From: Pithys albifrons albifrons
Lineage: Eukaryota; Chordata; Aves; Passeriformes; Thamnophilidae
Assembly (NCBI RefSeq): GCF_047495875.1
Contig: NC_092474.1
Location: 9,052,501 to 9,116,500 of the forward strand
Direction of reading: 5' to 3'
DNA length: 64,000 bases
Shown here: piece after piece, positions 1-13,515 of the stretch
Position numbering within the stretch: the stretch's first letter is position 1
How the letters are laid out: the number at the start of each line of letters is the position of its first letter
Made by a program: the position numbers and the translations under genes
Notes under the pieces: model-generated
Seen by the model: the letters and a program-made list of their open reading frames with translations, nothing else
Databases searched by the model: none
What the model was told of the DNA's origin: nothing

Positions 1-3000
1 ATTACTCAAGCCCAGCTGTGGAAATGTAAATACAGTTAAATGTGATCAAAATGGAAAAAGCACTTCTTCCCTCCCTCCCCATCCCTTGCTCCCCAGTGTA
101 CAGACCCTGCTGTTACCAGGGGCTCCCACTCTGACTTGCCCGGCTCTGTTTGTGAATGCAGGCCCCAGTCTCACACCTGAAACGCCCAAATCCAAATGCT
201 CCCGAGTGCTGTCTGGGATAAGGTTTAAGCCACAGGTGCAATTAAGCTTTTAAGTGGTAAGCCTGTTTGGTTAGGGGCACACCTAGAGCCTGCAACGAGC
301 TGGGGGGAGAGCGATCAGTCTTTCACACTGACAGGCGGCTCCTGAAATACTGCTGGAAGGGTTAAGAAGAAGTTCCAGCCTTCGTAATTCTCCTGGTATT
401 TACTGTAACAACTCTCTGAAGGAGTTCTCTATAGATACATCTGGCTGTCCTAGTGAGGTGGGACTTGATTTTAATTACAAATCTGGTAATGGATTGTCAA
501 AATGATAGTGTTGCTAAAGCCCTGGGCACACTCTTCTTAGTCCTCTCTTTTCCCCTCATGCTCTCCTTCTTAAATCTGCTCAGGCACACACTGGAGTAAA
601 GGGGTGAGTTCCACAGGAGTGTAGGCTGTTAGCCTGTGGTCTCTTTTCCTATTGGCATTTGGAGCTTTGATTAGATTTACAGAGACAAAATGTCATAGCA
701 GGTTGTCTGGTAAAATGCTGGTGAATATTTTAAGATGTAAATGTTTACAGGCATTCAACGAGCGTGTGAAAAAGGGGGGATGTGACACTTGAGCAATTCC
801 TCAACATTCTGATTTCTTTGCACTGTGTCACAGCTTTGCTTTTACAAGCACTAGGGCAGCATCAGAGACCTTTGCTTTGCATAGCCTTGAGTTCTTGGGC
901 AAGGATTGAAACGTGGAACATTAAGACAAGTTAGTGAACATGTCCTAATTAGTCTCTGCCTTGGCTACCCCATGCTCTAAGGCCGAGCCTTACCTACACT
1001 GTGCCTCTCAAACGCCTTCAACAATATACCATTTTATCCTAGTCTAGACAAAGTCTTAAGGGTTACATTGTCTAGTCAACTAATCACTCCTTTTAGTGGA
1101 AAACTGCTTTTCTTTAGGATTGTTTCCTTGCCTGCTTTTTCGTCCTTGCTGTCTCTTTTCTCCTCCTTACCTCCGCATACCTTCCCTGCAGCAACTCCTG
1201 TTCCATCTCCTGTAATGTAGGCATTAACTATTTAATTGCTGATTAGGAAAATCGCATCACGTGGGCTTTGTGACAGTGTGGGAGTGGGAGGCAGAGGAAG
1301 GAGATGTGCCAGTTCCCAGCTTTCTCTCACGGGCTGATCTGGAGGGCATTAGTCATTCCTGACGCCATGCAGGTGTTTAATATCTCTTCAGTCTAATGGG
1401 TACAACAGTTGAATGGGATTTGGATATACCCGGGTCCTTGTCATCTCTTCCTGCTGAACTTGCTACTTGACCTTGAGTGAGCCAGGCCGAGGGCAAGTAC
1501 TAAGTGCTTTTTGATTCTTAAATGCAGAAAACATACTCATGCAAAGGACTAGTTCCTTTCCATGTATAATAAAGGACTGTGGGTTTTTGGAATCTTCAAG
1601 TTTCTGCACTAAGTTGCACAGAGTGAGATGGGAAGCTGGAGGAGATCTGCAGTTCTCCAAGCAGTGAAGGCCTTTTAGCTCTGTGTTCCCAAGCAGACAC
1701 ATGGGGCTTTTACCCAACCGACTGACTTCCTTGTGTGATGCAAATTCAGCTGGTGGCCCCTTCTCTCTCCCTGGCATCAGCTATTCTAAGCATTCGCGCG
1801 TTATCAGCATTTCAGCTCCTCTTTGCACTCCCAGTACCTCGTTGCCACGGTGGGATATTGTCTGTAGTAGGATACTTGTGAAAACGCGGAGGGGGCTGTG
1901 GGCGTTGTGGTAGGAAAAGGTGTGCAGGTGGACTCTGCAACCCACGGAGTCAGTCTCTGCCCTGAGGACTTTCTGTGGCAAGTCATAATTGCCGGTTTCT
2001 CACTTGGTTTTGCAGGACCCTGAAAGTTGTGTTGGAGGTGGGAGTTGGACCTTCTCCATTCTGTTGTGAAAGGGAAATTTTTGGCTAATTGGAGACTAAT
2101 GAAATACCCATTGTAAAAGACAAGAAAATGCTATTCTTAGCAATTAGCAAGGGAAAGCATTTCAGGCAGACTGAAAACATCTTCTCATTTGTTTAGGGAG
2201 TTTATTGTTAACAGATGTTTAATTTCCGTAAGCAATTAATATTTTGAAAGCTTAAAAATATGTAGATACATATAAAAACCGCTTGTATTTTACTTCAGTG
2301 AGGGAGTAAGCACTCGCACAATGTCTCCTCAAAGACCCACAAAGACCAGATCTGGCCGCCTTAGCTCTTTCAAAGAATAGAGAGGTGTATGTGTAGGACA
2401 GCTCAGAGGAGAGGGTAAGTGTATTTATGGGCATGGAATGGAAATAAAGGACAAAATACCTTCGAGAACAGGGACAAAACATGCCAATATACTTAGCGTG
2501 CTGTCTGCCTCCATCGTTAACAACCCCCATTTCCTCTCCCCCATCCCCACCTCAGAAAAAAAAAAAAGAGAAATTCCATTTGGGAAACATCCTTGCAGAT
2601 CACGTGGCAGCTGGCAGAGGCTGCCAGCCCTTCTGCCAGAGGCAGCTTAGACTCCCGAAACAAAGCAAACTGGGTGGAAATTCTAGGCATTAAAAAGCCA
2701 CAGCAGCTGCCTCCCTGACATCCTGGGTCAGACTCTGATTTCAGTTTCGCTTTTGCTAGATCCTGGGTAAAGTCACTGCTGTGGTGTCACTGAAATGAGA
2801 ACTGGGGCTGCTAATCTTGACATCGGGTACCCGATGGTAATCCGTTTGTTATCTCTGTTACATTTGTGGGAGCACACACACCCACTCCCTTTAGACTGCA
2901 GTAATTTATTTGATGGTCACTTGAAACTGCACCTCTTGCTTGTCAGCAGCTGTAGTTGTTTTGCTAAGTGAGTATCCAAAGCGAGACTTCCTTGTGCCAA

Positions 3001-6000
3001 TGTGTATTTTAGACACTGTCACCAGAAATCCAGTGGTGCTCCTGTCTCCCCACCCCTCCCGCCTCCTTCAGCTGTTTAGATTTCAGGCCACATGGCTTAA
3101 TTGAACGTATGCTTGGAGTTTGCAAAATGGCTTGAATGACAGGAGAAATCGGATCACACAATGAGAGTTCAGAGCGCAGGCAGCAATTGGTGCAGCAGGA
3201 GGCTGCGGCTCCCTCACGCTCATTATTGTCTCGGCATAACATCCAGCAATGTGTGTTCCTCACGTCCCCCTCTGGAGAACCGAGGGCAATTGAAAGGAGC
3301 AGGCAGAGGAATGTCCCCCTGGCCCCTGTGCTTTCCACGGTACCCCCGGGGTGGAGAAGGGCCTGCACACCTTATTGTGCCTTCTTGCTTACGCTGGAGA
3401 ATCTCCAGCTTATCCTGCCAGTGCAGTGACTGCTTGTGGAGGAGGGGGAGAGGTTGTGTTGCAAGCTCTGAGAAAATTAGTTGTCTCTATTTTATCTTTT
3501 GCAGCTGTAGCACTTTTTTCCTTTTTTTTTTCTCCCCTCATCACTCTCCTCTCCCCACACGAGTGGTATGTCTGAACCATACCCTTCAAAACCAGTTTTC
3601 TAAGCAGATTAGATGGGCAGCAGAGACAGCTATGCAATCAGGCAAAAATGTGCACTCAAGCCTTCATTTCATGCAGTGGCCAGAGCAGTAAGTGTCTACC
3701 ACCTGCATTTTTTTGCTTCATTCTCTCCCTTTCCTGTTATTCCGCAGTGCTGGTGTCTGTCACTGTTGTAGACTGAAACAAAATGCTCATTCTGGTCCTT
3801 AATTATATAGAAATTAGGGAGGGGAAGGAAGTTGGGCTCCATGCTAATACTCATTAACGTGAAACGCAAAGCGTGCTCCCGAGCTGCCATGCTCACCATG
3901 CAAAGTGACATTTGCTCCCTGTGAGTGTGTTGAAGGGTAATCTGGGGATTACCCTCGGGTTCTCTAATGCCAATCCTCCCCTGACCAGTCTGGAAAACCA
4001 GTGTGTGAGTTTACTGCTCCTTCGAATTCAGTACACTCTCCTGGCCGCTGCTGTGTGTGAATCTGGTCTCTCAGTGCTCCCTGTCAGCCTTGTTGCATGC
4101 TAGGAATCTGACAATAATGGTCTTCACCTGCTTTGAGATATCATGGGAACTCCTAAGCATTGGTATTGGTTTCATGTCTGGTTTCTTACAGGACCACAAG
4201 CTGAATTTAGGATTAAACTCTCCAGACAAGTTTGGAAACCTTATGGCTTGTTCAGTGTGGGTGGAAAATGGGGATAGGTTAGTAGGCTGAGTGGCAGACC
4301 CGAGGAAAAGAGAGTTGAGTAAGCTTTGGCTGTCTTCCAAGAGAGGAAACAGCAAAATGTCCCAGGAATCATTTGTTGTTCCTCTGGAGGAGAGGAAGGA
4401 ACCCAAGCAAGGTGATCAAGAAATGGTTTTTGTTGGGAGTCTGGAGAAGCAGGGGAGAGATGTTGTGTGATAAAACTGGAAAAGAGAAATTGGAGATTGA
4501 GGTTTGAGGAGAAAAAGAGAGGAGAGAAAATAAACCTTGTATTTTCTAAATAGGGCATGGAGAAGGAAGGAAAGAGAAACCCACCTGAAGACTTTGGTGT
4601 GCTTTATAGGGTAAGAAAAAAGCTACTGGATGCCCAGACAAACAAAGCTGGATTTAAAATACTGATAGAGATCTGTGCTTGAACATGTTGGCATGGTGCA
4701 CTTGATTATCTTCTGGTGATCCCTCAAAAGTAAAGAATTACTTTGAGAAGAAGGAAAAATAGCAAACGAGAGACTCAGTCTTGCTGGCACTAAAGGGGGT
4801 GAAAAAGTGGGTGGAAAGCTGGTTGAATGTGTCAACCACAAAAGCAGTGAGATAGGGTCGTTGAGAATTCAGGTTTAAAAACACAAGGAAATCGTGCAGA
4901 GATATCTTTCACACCGACTCGTAAATAGCATCTCTGGGTGTGCAGCACTGCCAAATTTACCCTTGTTACAGGGGCAAGTTACAGTAAGTTCCCACCAAAG
5001 CTATGACCATCTGTTTGAGTTACTGAGAGGAAAGGTTTGTCTCCTTATTCCCCTACTATTAGATGTGACAGATTAATGTCTTTGAGGGCAGATCACTGTT
5101 AGGCTAAATCTTTCTCTGGTTATGATTCCTTATAACTATAAAACAGTCACAAGGTTATGGGGTTTAAAAAGAGAGGTTTATTGCAGTTTCCAACACTGAA
5201 ACTGCAGGCTAAGTGTCTCTCCTTTTCCTTTCCCTTTTTTTTTTTTTGAAGTAAATCAAATCCATACACACACACACTTTACCTTCTCTCAGATATACAG
5301 ACCTGGGGGAAGAACACACATTACAGAGTCTACAAGAAAATTGCTAAAATAGCTTTCTGTGAATACATACTAATGCTCCTCTGAGTCCTCTCCAGTTGCT
5401 TTAAGAACTGCTTGTTGTGCACGAGTTGGTGGCACCCCTGACGTTTGAGGCAGAGCTTGGAGCCCTCAGCAGCTCCACCAGCACTTGTTCCTGCCCAGCT
5501 CTCATAAAAGCTGTGTCAGGATGGGACCGTTCAGACATCTGTTGCAAACCCTCTGGTTCAATACTTGTCAGACTCTAAACTAGTTGTTAAACTGTGTTGA
5601 TGAACTAAACCCTGCAGTCCTTGGGTCACTCCAGGAGCGGTGTAGGAGGCAGAAGGGTGCTGATATTGCCATAATTTAAGTTCCTTGCTGAAAAAAATGT
5701 CTGCAAGAGTGAGCTTTGTTCACTGTAGTATTTTTAAGGCAGATTGTAAGAATGCTTGTGTGATCAGGAGGAGACTGATCTGAGTTTTCCTTGGAGTGGC
5801 TTTTTCAGGGAATAGTATTGCTTTAAAATGGAAACTTTTTTTTTCCCTAGAAAAGCCCAGTTCTAGATTTCTGATCACCCATGAAATTAATGGACTATAC
5901 CAGAAACATGTCCTTGACCTGTCTGTGCTGCCTGAATGGGAATTCCCCTTTGCTTTGCTTTTCTGTAGCTGGCCCGAAAGGCTTTGCTTGGGATTGGTTC

Positions 6001-6605
6001 AAGCATTGTGTTGGATTCCAGGTCACCCTTGAGTGCTCAGACTGCTGCTGTCTCATGTACCTGCCTCTTCGGTGGGACCCCAAGGGCTGTCCCTGTGGCA
6101 GTGCAGGTGTCCCAGAGGCTGTGCTGTGCCACGGGAAGCCCCGGTGTGTGCTGTGGGAAGTGCCTTCCAGAGGGGAGACTGACCCAGAGGGAAGCCCAGG
6201 CTGCCAAACTGCAATGGCTGAGGCGATGCAACACTGTGGGAATAAAAGCAGCTCAACAGTGTACTGACTCAGAACAGAATTTCTCAGGTCAGGTCACCAA
6301 ACCAAAATGAACCAACTTTGGTTTCAGTAATGTAAAATATTCCATTTCAAATGACACAAAATGTACTGGTGTTCAGAAATAGGTTTCTTTTTTGTTGTTG
6401 TTGTTTCTTTTTTCTTTTTCAACTTGTGAACTTCCGTTCTGCGGAGAGTCTCTAATTTCAGTTTTTCTCCCTGAATTGGGAGCAAATGTTGAAATACTGG
6501 AATTTCTTCCTTTCTGGGGAGGAGGCAGCTGATGAGTAAGAGCAACCAGTTTTGGGGTTAGGAGAGCTGACTCTGAAGCCCTTTAGACTGGAGCAGTGGG
6601 ATGGA
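1..6605. other. Non-coding stretch, HIC2 5' flank or intron
   Basis: No exon, RNA gene or repeat family recognised. The only notable items are a pyrimidine-rich run near 3505-3560, a short CA run at about 5266-5277, and an AT-rich homeobox-like patch with a CACGTG E-box near 1205-1265. Open frames here have no recognisable domains. Confidence 0.5.
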
Positions 6606-6633
6606 GGGGCAGATTGGGGATGGAGGGGAGGGG
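6606..6633 (+). repeat. G-rich tract with four GGGG runs
   Basis: Four G4 runs with loops of 6, 5 and 1 nt on the + strand, inside a purine-rich stretch (about 6580-6720). It meets a four-tetrad quadruplex pattern. It lies in intron or 5' flank, 344 bp before the tandem repeat. Confidence 0.6.
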
Positions 6634-6976
6634 AACACAGGAGGAGAAGGAGAGAAATGGGAGGCAGGAATGAGAAGCAGCAATCAGGGCTAGAACAGAA
6701 GAGTAGGGAGGGGAGACCAGGAGTTTCTACTTGGCTCCTGGGCTGTAGGAACAGCTTCGTTTTCGTGCTGTGCTAGTGATGACCCTGCTGAGCTCAGCAC
6801 GGGCTGAGGGACCAGCAGACACTGGGCTGGTGCTGTCCCGTCACAGAGGAACTTCCCGGCAGGGCAGGGACTGGGAGAGGTGGAGCTGGTGGGTCCCACC
6901 AGTGCACGGCCAGGCGGAGCCGCAGGTTTCACTTCTGCTCACGGAGCCGTGGAGTGCCTATAGAACAGGGGAGGAT

Positions 6977-7240
6977 GCAGGACCAGCAGAGGAGCAGTGC
7001 CGTGCTCTGAGCAGGAACTGCAGCCCCTGAGAGTCAGAGCTCCCTCGGCTACCGAGGCAGGACCAATAGAGGAGCAGTGCCGAGCTCTGATCCGTGTTCT
7101 GAGCAGGAACTGCAGCCCCTGAGAGTCAGAGCTCCTTCGGCTACCGAGGCAGGACCAACAGAGGAGCAGTGCCGAGCTCTGATCCGTGTTCTGAGCAGGA
7201 ACTGCAGCCCCTGAGAGTTAGAGCTCCCTCGGCCACCGAG
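6977..7240. repeat. Three-copy tandem repeat (80/92/92 bp)
   Basis: Three head-to-tail copies start with GCAGGACC at 6977, 7057 and 7149. Copies 2 and 3 are 92 bp and nearly identical. Copy 1 is 80 bp and lacks 12 bp in the middle (GAGCTCTGATCCGTGTTCTGAG versus GTGCTCTGAG). The unit is GC-richer than its surroundings and contains several CpGs. The high identity implies recent amplification, and copy number is likely polymorphic. Confidence 0.92.
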
Positions 7241-10200
7241 GCTTTTTCTGAAAGAACAGGAATATCTTTGCTGGTGGCACTGGGAAGGAGCACTAGTCAC
7301 CATTCCCAACACACTGCAGAGTGTTTATTATGCTGATGTTTTTATTATTTAACAAGTTTCTTGACTTTTTTAAATACACCAAATTGATACACTCCATCCA
7401 TCAGCAATGCCCTCCAGGAATGAGTAGCTAATTAGAGAGCAGGACTTGTGAAAAGACAAACCCAGGTTATGCACAGAACAGGTTTCTCCAGTATTTATTG
7501 CCTACTTTACCGGCCAAGCTTCCTTGTAAGTAATAGTCAAATAATCGGCCTGGGTCCTTTTGTGAATGGTTTGAGTCTGTGTGGTCCCTCCTTTGTTAGA
7601 GCAACTCAGGGTTTCTGAAAGCTTCTGCACCCCCTGTTCTGAACAGCAGAGCCTGGTGGCACCAGCTGCTTCTGCCTGGAACGAACATTTGCATGTGACA
7701 TTAAAAAGAAAAAAAGCTAGTTTCAAAATGTATTTTCTTATCCTCTCATTTTTCAGCCCTTCTTAAAACTCTGGGAATATTTAAAAGATGAATACATTTA
7801 GCTTTTGCTACAAGCAAGCATCTTTTAAACAAGAAAGCTTGAAGAGGAAAGAGAAATCTTTCCTTCAGAAATAAAACAGCAGCCAGTGTTTGGAAATATT
7901 TTAACAATAGACCATATGGGAGTCCCAAACTATTAAGCTTTATTATTCAGAAGGCGGAAAATGTGGTTTGATATTCAATTGATATACAGCATAAATGAGA
8001 GCCGCAAACTCGGCTCCCTTGAGCTGGGATTCAGATGTTCTCTTGAATATAATAACTAACGCTTTGGCCTAGTTCCACAGAATGCATCCAGCCTGCTGAG
8101 CACAAGCCAAGAAACTGCAGGCTTTTTTTCCCCCCTTCCCCTCTCTTCTCCAAAGTACTTTCCTCTCCTGCCAGTGTGAGCTTTTGGCCTGAATATAAAT
8201 CTCCTGGTCCTGGATGCATATAGAAAATGGGGAGGATGCTGATGGTGCACAGCAGTGGGGCTGTGTGTATTTTTCCTCTGCTTTAATGATAAGGTTTTCC
8301 CTTCACAATGTGCTGTCAGGGGATTATATTGGTCATCCTAGGTGGGAGCTTCTTTGTTCTTGTTTCACTGTTTGTTTCTCAGTGCTGTTGGGAGCAGGTG
8401 AACATCTTTTGGGGTTACTGTGAAGTGGTGCCAGAGACCATGAGAGTGTGGAATTTGTTAGAGGGAGAGAGAGACTGGAAGTGGTTTCAGTTTCTTTTTT
8501 TTTTCCCTGATTTGACTTGCCTATATTTATAACAGCCCTTTCTCCTTTTTATCATGTCTCTGTTAACTTTCTCTCCTATGGGGAAAAGAACCCATAAAAG
8601 CTGCTTATAAAATATCACACACATGGGCTAAGATTGCCTGTATGCAACGGGAGACTGAGAGTTACACAATGACTGTGATCAAGTAATGGCAGGCTGGATC
8701 ACCCATTTTTGGACACAGGATCCCTGGTTCACTCTGGGCAGGATGGACCAGCTTTGTCAGTGTGAAAATGGGAGGTGTGGCATGAACAAGGAGTTGCAGA
8801 GTCGTAAGAAATGGTGTTGCGGCTTTTGCAGTTGAATGCGGTCCTGAAATACTGAGCTCTGTGCTGTCCTTGTCAGAGCTCCTTTGGGATGCCAATGCCA
8901 GCCTTAGAAAGGACTGAACTTGTCCCTTGGAACTCTCTGCCCTCTGCCCCTCGCCAGAACCAACTGCCTGGACACAGACCTCAGGCATGGAACAGGGTGC
9001 AGATGGTGATGTTTAACAGTCCTACCACACCAAGCACAGTCTGACAGTCTAGAAACTACCTTAACAGAGTGTGTTGTTTCTGTTCCATTCCTGCAACCCA
9101 TGCAACACAAGATGGCTCTGTGAGTATTTTAAGTTTTAGGTATTCAAGTGTTTTCTCAGATTTTTTTTGTGCTGCAGGACTTGACAAGTGTCTGTAAGTA
9201 ACTGTTCCCCAGTTCTGGGACCAGCATCCCCAGCTCTGTTGGGTCCCATCTTTTCTAGCCCCTCAGAATGTGAATGAGCCTTCTCTGTGGTTTGTGATCT
9301 CCCCTGGGGAGGCAGGAGATGCCACCATTGACCTATCTGGCCTTTTTCTCTGGAAGTGTGATGAGCCCAAGGAAAAGACTCCCACTTTACATGTGAGTCC
9401 AGGAATGCCTGTAATACAGAACACTGTAGAGAATATAAATTATGCATGCTGAATGTGAAGTTTAGTTTTGGCCTCTGTCTTTCCTCCATTTTTCTTTTCA
9501 GTTGTTCATGATAGCTTAAATTTTCCATGTTTTTGTCTCAACCCACTCTCAAATTTTTTCCTTTGGGGAAAACTGGAGCAAAATCAATTTTAGTGCAATT
9601 TTTCAAGCTTCTTTGACTTGCACCTACATCTGTTTGGTGTGGGGGAGTGGAATTTTATCATAAAACGTTTGATTTATATAATGTATTCAATAAGCATCGA
9701 AGATGTGCCAGGTACTTTCTCAGCCCTTTTGGATGAGAAATCTTGCAAGCTAAGAACTTAATAAACAAAGAAGTTCCAGAAGTCAAAATTTCCCTGCTGT
9801 TAAGGTCTCCATACATCTGAGGAATAATCCAAGCTGGAACAAAGCAGATCCTGAGATTTGTAAAGTACAAAATGTCACATGCAGTGCTGACGAGATCTAA
9901 CATGATAGGGACAGCTGGGTTTTTTTAATATATTTCTTGATCCTGTTATCTGCCCCAATTAAAACAACCTCAGCTGAGATGTGTCCATGCAGCAGCTCCA
10001 CTTTGATTGCAACTGTGGGTGTATTTCTACTGGCAAAGATGTTGCTGTCAGTGTATGATGCTGCACTAAGGGCTCATCCAAACAGGGTCACTGATTCAGA
10101 CCCAGGTAGGTTACAAAACTGAATGGAAGAGCTGTTCTCAATTAACTTCATCACCCTAATGAAGAGGCGATTGGGAGTAGTTAATAAGGAATAGCTGTTC

Positions 10201-11593
10201 TGGAATAATCCCTTTTTAAGACAAACCCTCACTCTTTCTGTAATTGCATTCCAGGGAGCTATTCTGTACTGAATCAGCATGGGATAGAGTGCCTAGAGGA
10301 CGTTCAGCCCCAGCACAGCTAGCGGTGAGTGGGGCAATGCCCTGTGCAAAGCCACGGGGAGCAGCACAACTGGCTGCCTGTGCATCTCCCTAGAAGGCAA
10401 CTGAAAGTAATATGTCAAAGTCACGATACAGAGGCCTCTCTCTTAGCAGGGATGAAGTATGAGCTGCCTGTTGCTGTCTGAGCATTAACCTGGTGTTGAG
10501 GACAGAATTCGTGTCTTAACTCGTAACTGATCACGATTTGATTGAATGTTGGGGTGTGGAAAGGACTTGTGTGCTTTTTCCCAATGTGTGTGTTTACATC
10601 ATGATGTGAGAACAATCAATTTATCAAACCCATCTGATTATTCAATAGTGGGGAAGGACAGGTGGTTTAAAGAAAATATGTATTGTTTTTAAGGTGGACA
10701 GAAAATTGGTTTAAAAGAAATCTACATGATTTTTTTTTTTAGGAGAACCTACACTAACAAACTAATCAAGTAAAGGAAAACCCAATAATTTATAATTGTC
10801 GATAATTTATAAAACCATGAACATTTTCCTGCAGCATAAAGTTTTATGTTTGTCACTGCCAAGGAGTATGGGCTGGGGCAGAGATGGTGCTTTTGTGCTT
10901 CAGTTCATTGCAGTTGTGATGTAGTTGCTGTTAATTCATAGTTCTCCTGACTTTTGGAATTCATCCCTTCCCTTAAAAGGGAAGGTGGCAGCCTGGAGTG
11001 GAGAAGCTCCAACTGCAGCCCTTTGGATGTTAATCCACCCCGACTTTCTTAAACCTCCTACTTAAATCATTATCTTAATGAATCACCATTGCTGCTATCT
11101 TCAGTGCTACACAGGAACATGCAAATTTTAAACAGCCTGCGGGAAAGCCCTTTTTGTCTGCAGAGTGCTCTGATAGTTGCATGTAGATGTTGCCCTGATA
11201 GGTACCCCGATTCTCCTTTCTGACTGACCCTGTGGATGGATCCTGGGGTGTAGCTGTTCCCAGGGTGGCTGTGGGCAGCTTCGGGGCTCGCCGCTGGGAG
11301 GGATGGCTGTGATGACTGTGAGCAGCAGCTGGAGCTCAGGCGGTTGGGGCCAGATCCCTGCAGGTTTGTCCTTCACAAGGAGATAAGGGAGTGAGGATGG
11401 AGGTCCCTCCTCAGCTCTGCAGCTGCCATTCTGACTTTGGGCAAGTTTCTTCACCTCTTCACTTGACTTCTTGCATAGCTCAGATAAACCATGCAAATGT
11501 TTATGCATCTAATAAATTTTCTCTCAGGCAGTTATCAAAGAATATGGTACAGCAGGAAAATTACCAGTTTGCTGAAAAAGTTTGAAAAAACTG
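7241..11593. other. Non-coding stretch
   Basis: AT-balanced unique sequence between the tandem repeat and the inverted repeat. AT-rich blocks at about 7315-7400 and 10620-10830 could be conserved non-coding elements, but that cannot be judged from one genome. No gene seen. Confidence 0.5.
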
Positions 11594-11758
11594 AACAAGC
11601 TGAGCTGGGGCTAGATGCTTTTAGACAGGACTCCTGTCCCAGCCTTGAGCTACAGAAAGTCAGCACACACTGTTTGCTTACATCCCCTTTCTTTGGTAAC
11701 CACTTGAGAAGCTGCTTTCCTCTTAGTCTAAAAGCATCTAACCCCAGCTCAGCTTGTT
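11594..11758. repeat. 33-bp inverted repeat with 99-bp spacer
   Basis: The left arm 11594-11626 and right arm 11726-11758 are reverse complements at 32 of 33 positions (one C/T difference). The 99-bp spacer shows no obvious symmetry. The shape is that of a very small terminal-inverted-repeat element (MITE) or a long-loop hairpin. I see no clear target-site duplication outside the arms, and the arm does not match any terminal repeat I know. Confidence 0.85.
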
Positions 11759-13354
11759 TCAAAGATTTAGTTGTGAAGAATGAAGATGCCCTCCTTGAGA
11801 TAAATGTTCTGGCCTCTTGTGGGCATAACTCTCCCAGCAAGAACTGGCAACTGATAATGACAGCATAGAAAATGCATTTAAGCTCGGTTCTGTTATTACG
11901 GTCTTCTCCTAGCTGGGACTAGAGAGATTCATGCCTGTGTGTATAAATACATGTGTGGGTATTTTGTGTACATTTCAAAAGAGGAAATAGAAGTGACTGA
12001 CGTTTGAGGCTGAGTGCAAAACTTAAACGCAACTTTTTCTCATTTGTCTTGGAAAGCGGTGGTGATGGGTGTGGGCAGGTCTCTGGCTGACTTTCTGAAT
12101 TCCCTTTATGTCAGAGTTCCAGCAAGGGATTTGGTGGAATTTCTCTTCCTGTTGAGTAAAAGGGATGTTCTATACAGCATTAGTTTCCTTAGGAAACATG
12201 GAAGGGGATTCTCCTCCTCAGATCTTAACACACCCATTGTTATTTTTGCAGGCATTCTGTGCAAAACGTTCAGCAAATGAGATATCCAGAAGGAAGGTTT
12301 AGATTTTGATATGCTGAACTGGATAACTTTATTCCCTCTGCCTTTGTGTGCTGTCTTATGCTCCTGGGTAGCTGCAGATTTCTGTCGATGCACAAAGGCT
12401 GTTATTCCTGTAGTTTGCCCATTCAAATTCAGACGTTTGTAACTGTGGAAGTCAAATGTGTTCATGCTATTACTTTGTTAAGCTGTCTCAAGCTCCTTTT
12501 GTTAACTGCATGTTCACAGGAGTCTGTGTTTGCTGCAATTACCTGCTTGGTTTTCTGATCAGGTATGCTGAGATTCACTGTTCCAGTTCATAACTTTGTT
12601 CTGCGTTATCTTTCTCGTGATGTGTTACAACTGCCTCTCAGAAGTTTTGAAACTGGAGTTGAACAAGCTGCTGTGATGGTTCCTCACAGTGTTGGCTATT
12701 TCAGCAGCACCTGAGCTGCTTGAAAGAAGCAGAGAAACCTCAGCCAAGTGCTGTGACTGCAGTGCTGTGGGAACGAGCCATGCACAGAGCACTGCACAGG
12801 TAGAGGGGTTTTAATCTGCAAACATGTCTATCATTAATTTTAAGGGTAGCTCAGCTAAGAGCGGGGAGATAAACCAAGCAATTATGTGGAGCAGCTCTAT
12901 TTGGTGCAGCACATCTCGTGGGATTAGCAGGGGCTCATGAGGCAGGGTAGTGATTTCTGCATTGCAGCGCCAAGTCTGACTGATCCTTCAGCTGGGAGGA
13001 AATGCTGCGCTCCCTGAAGAATCAGCAAACTCTCTGGATGTTTACCCAAACTGGTAAACCAGACAGAAACCATCTGTGTGCTGCTGGGTAAGTCCCTGGT
13101 GTGCCAGTGTCTAAGCACTGTGCAGTTCTGATCACCACCCCTCAAAGGCAGTGGATGGCCGGGGAAGGTCCAGAGAAAGTCAGTCACTGTGATTTCTCTC
13201 TTTGCCACAGAGGAGAGCTGACTTTTTACAGAAACTGTAGATGCCTTACATGAATGGGGTGGGATAGGGGAGTAGGGAGTGAAGATTCTTGTGTGTGATG
13301 ATTCTTGTGTTTGCTAAATTGATTCAAAGCAGGCAAAGAGGAGGCACTCTGTCA
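11759..13354. other. Non-coding stretch
   Basis: Unique sequence between the inverted repeat and the first CR1 fragment. No domain-bearing frame, RNA or repeat was recognised. Confidence 0.5.
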
Positions 13355-13515
13355 AGCAGCAGTTACCACGTGAAACTCATTGCCACAGGGTGTTATGGAT
13401 AGCAGAAGTCTAAACAGATTGAAAAATCGATGGAGGACAGATAAGTTCTTATTAAAAGTGATGGCCTGGATGCAACCCCTGGATCAGGAGATCTTTAACA
13501 ATTGCACAGGGTGTA
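13355..13515 (+). mobile_element. Old CR1-type LINE 3' fragment
   Basis: The stretch runs ACCACGTGAAACTCATTGCC, ACAGG-TGTTATGGA, AACAGATTGAAAAATCGATGG, AGGACAG and GGATGCAACCCC. It matches the order of motifs in the 3' region of older CR1 subfamilies of birds, crocodiles and turtles. Both ends are eroded and the boundaries are approximate. No coding part is left. Confidence 0.6.

Noticed and set aside
3161..3691. 176-codon open frame on +
   Set aside because: It includes a phenylalanine/serine stretch made by a T-rich tract. No domain or conservation cue.
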